From the NCBI RefSeq assembly GCF_003122085.1, contig NZ_QEXV01000003.1, forward strand, positions 623,001 through 687,000: a DNA stretch of 64,000 nucleotides. Reading direction: 5' to 3'. Each line of letters opens with the position of its first letter. Positions within the stretch are counted from its first letter, which is position 1. Shown piece by piece: positions 63,628-64,000 of the stretch. The position numbers and the translations under genes were made by a program. The notes under the pieces were generated by a model. The model did no database searches, was not told where the DNA came from, and saw only the letters and a program-made list of their open reading frames with translations. Source of the DNA: Marinicauda salina (GTDB taxonomy: Bacteria; Pseudomonadota; Alphaproteobacteria; Caulobacterales; Maricaulaceae).

Positions 63628-64000
63628 ATGAAGTCCGACACGAACGCGCCGTCAGGCGGCGAGACCGCCGCATCGCTGTCGAACATCTACCGCAGCCTGA
63701 TGAAGAGTCCGGCGGCGCAGGCCGCCGTGCGCGAGGCGCAGTCGCGGCTCGAAACCGACGGCGAGCTGTCGGCCGCCGACCGCGAGCTGATCGCGCTGTG
63801 CGTGGCGTCCGTCAACGCCTGCCCCTACTGCTCGACGGCGCACGAACGCCTGGCCGAAGCCGCCGGCGTCGCGCGCGAGGACGTCGCCGCGACCCTGTCC
63901 GGCGGCCGGCCCTCGGAGCCGCGCGCGCGGCTGGTGGTGGACGCCGCCCGCCGGATCCTGGAGCGCGCGGGCGGGCTGGGCCCGGCCGACAAGGCCGATC
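63628..64000 (+). CDS. AhpD-like carboxymuconolactone-decarboxylase-family protein (cut by window end)
   Basis: The first 124 codons of an alkylhydroperoxidase D-like protein. LSAADRELIALCVASVNACPYCSTAHERLAEAAGV carries the CxxC-x3-H active site of the family. An NIYRSLMKSP stretch is near the N-terminus. The gene is open at the window edge. The usual role is peroxide reduction with the CxxC pair; the exact substrate is unknown. Confidence 0.88.
   Translation, partial: MKSDTNAPSGGETAASLSNIYRSLMKSPAAQAAVREAQSRLETDGELSAADRELIALCVASVNACPYCSTAHERLAEAAGVAREDVAATLSGGRPSEPRARLVVDAARRILERAGGLGPADKAD

Overview
The window is about 64 kb of GC-rich DNA (roughly 70 % by eye outside one island). It suggests a Gram-negative alphaproteobacterium of the Caulobacterales/Maricaulales/Hyphomonadaceae type. 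The reasons are the order of the division/cell-wall cluster, a TTAA-N7-TTAA CtrA-type box and a GANTC site in front of ftsZ, a DAP-type MurE, outer-membrane genes (lpxC, bamD, mlaA, mlaC) and a two-gene MetH. The taxon is inferred from gene content; no marker gene was searched.

Layout. (1) 65-24,865, all minus strand: the complete dcw cluster mraZ-rsmH-ftsL-ftsI-murE-murF-mraY-murD-ftsW-murG-murC-murB-ddlB-ftsQ-ftsA-ftsZ, continued by lpxC-bamD-recN-ligA. Most junctions overlap by a few bases, and a MraZ box lies upstream of mraZ. (2) 25.0-30.3 kb: rnpB, an amidase, an EamA transporter, and an ECF sigma/anti-sigma pair. The sigma gene and a divergent DUF4168 gene share one promoter motif (GGGACC-N17-yGTTGTT). 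(3) 30.4-38.4 kb: 5-oxoprolinase, a fasciclin protein behind an ECF11-like promoter, a protease-RimK fusion, a pirin and a glutathionyl-hydroquinone reductase. (4) 38.7-44.4 kb: a methionine-cycle operon (ArsR-methyltransferase regulator, metF, split metH) with a perfect 18-bp palindrome at its promoter. (5) 44.5-49.25 kb: mlaA-mlaC, a CPBP protease, and ettA followed by a membrane-anchored LuxR-type gene.

(6) 49,232-56,926: a 7.7-kb integrated element of visibly lower GC, bounded by a perfect 14-bp direct repeat. It sits inside the first codons of ettA. Its left end supplies a new start (GTG AGC AGT) that restores the Met-Ser-Ser residues of the original start (ATG TCC TCA), which is stranded at the right end. 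It carries a tyrosine integrase, GTCACACA repeats at both ends, several unknown genes and no virion, terminase or tail genes. It does encode a 149-aa protein that closely resembles the C-terminal half of the T7 gp9 capsid-assembly scaffold. It also holds a tandemly duplicated, hairpin-rich module with compensatory base changes and three families of interspersed palindromic mini-repeats, two copies of which lie in frame inside genes. I read it as a candidate phage satellite that parasitises a T7-like podovirus by capsid interference. This is the most unusual content of the window.

(7) 56.9-64.0 kb: host DNA again, with a TacA/TacT toxin-antitoxin pair, a SIMPL-domain protein, a candidate Ntn-hydrolase (Thr2/Asp18/Lys37), fRMsr, an MBL-fold hydrolase, an M14 carboxypeptidase and a truncated AhpD-like gene. 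No tRNA gene, rRNA gene, CRISPR array or insertion sequence was seen.
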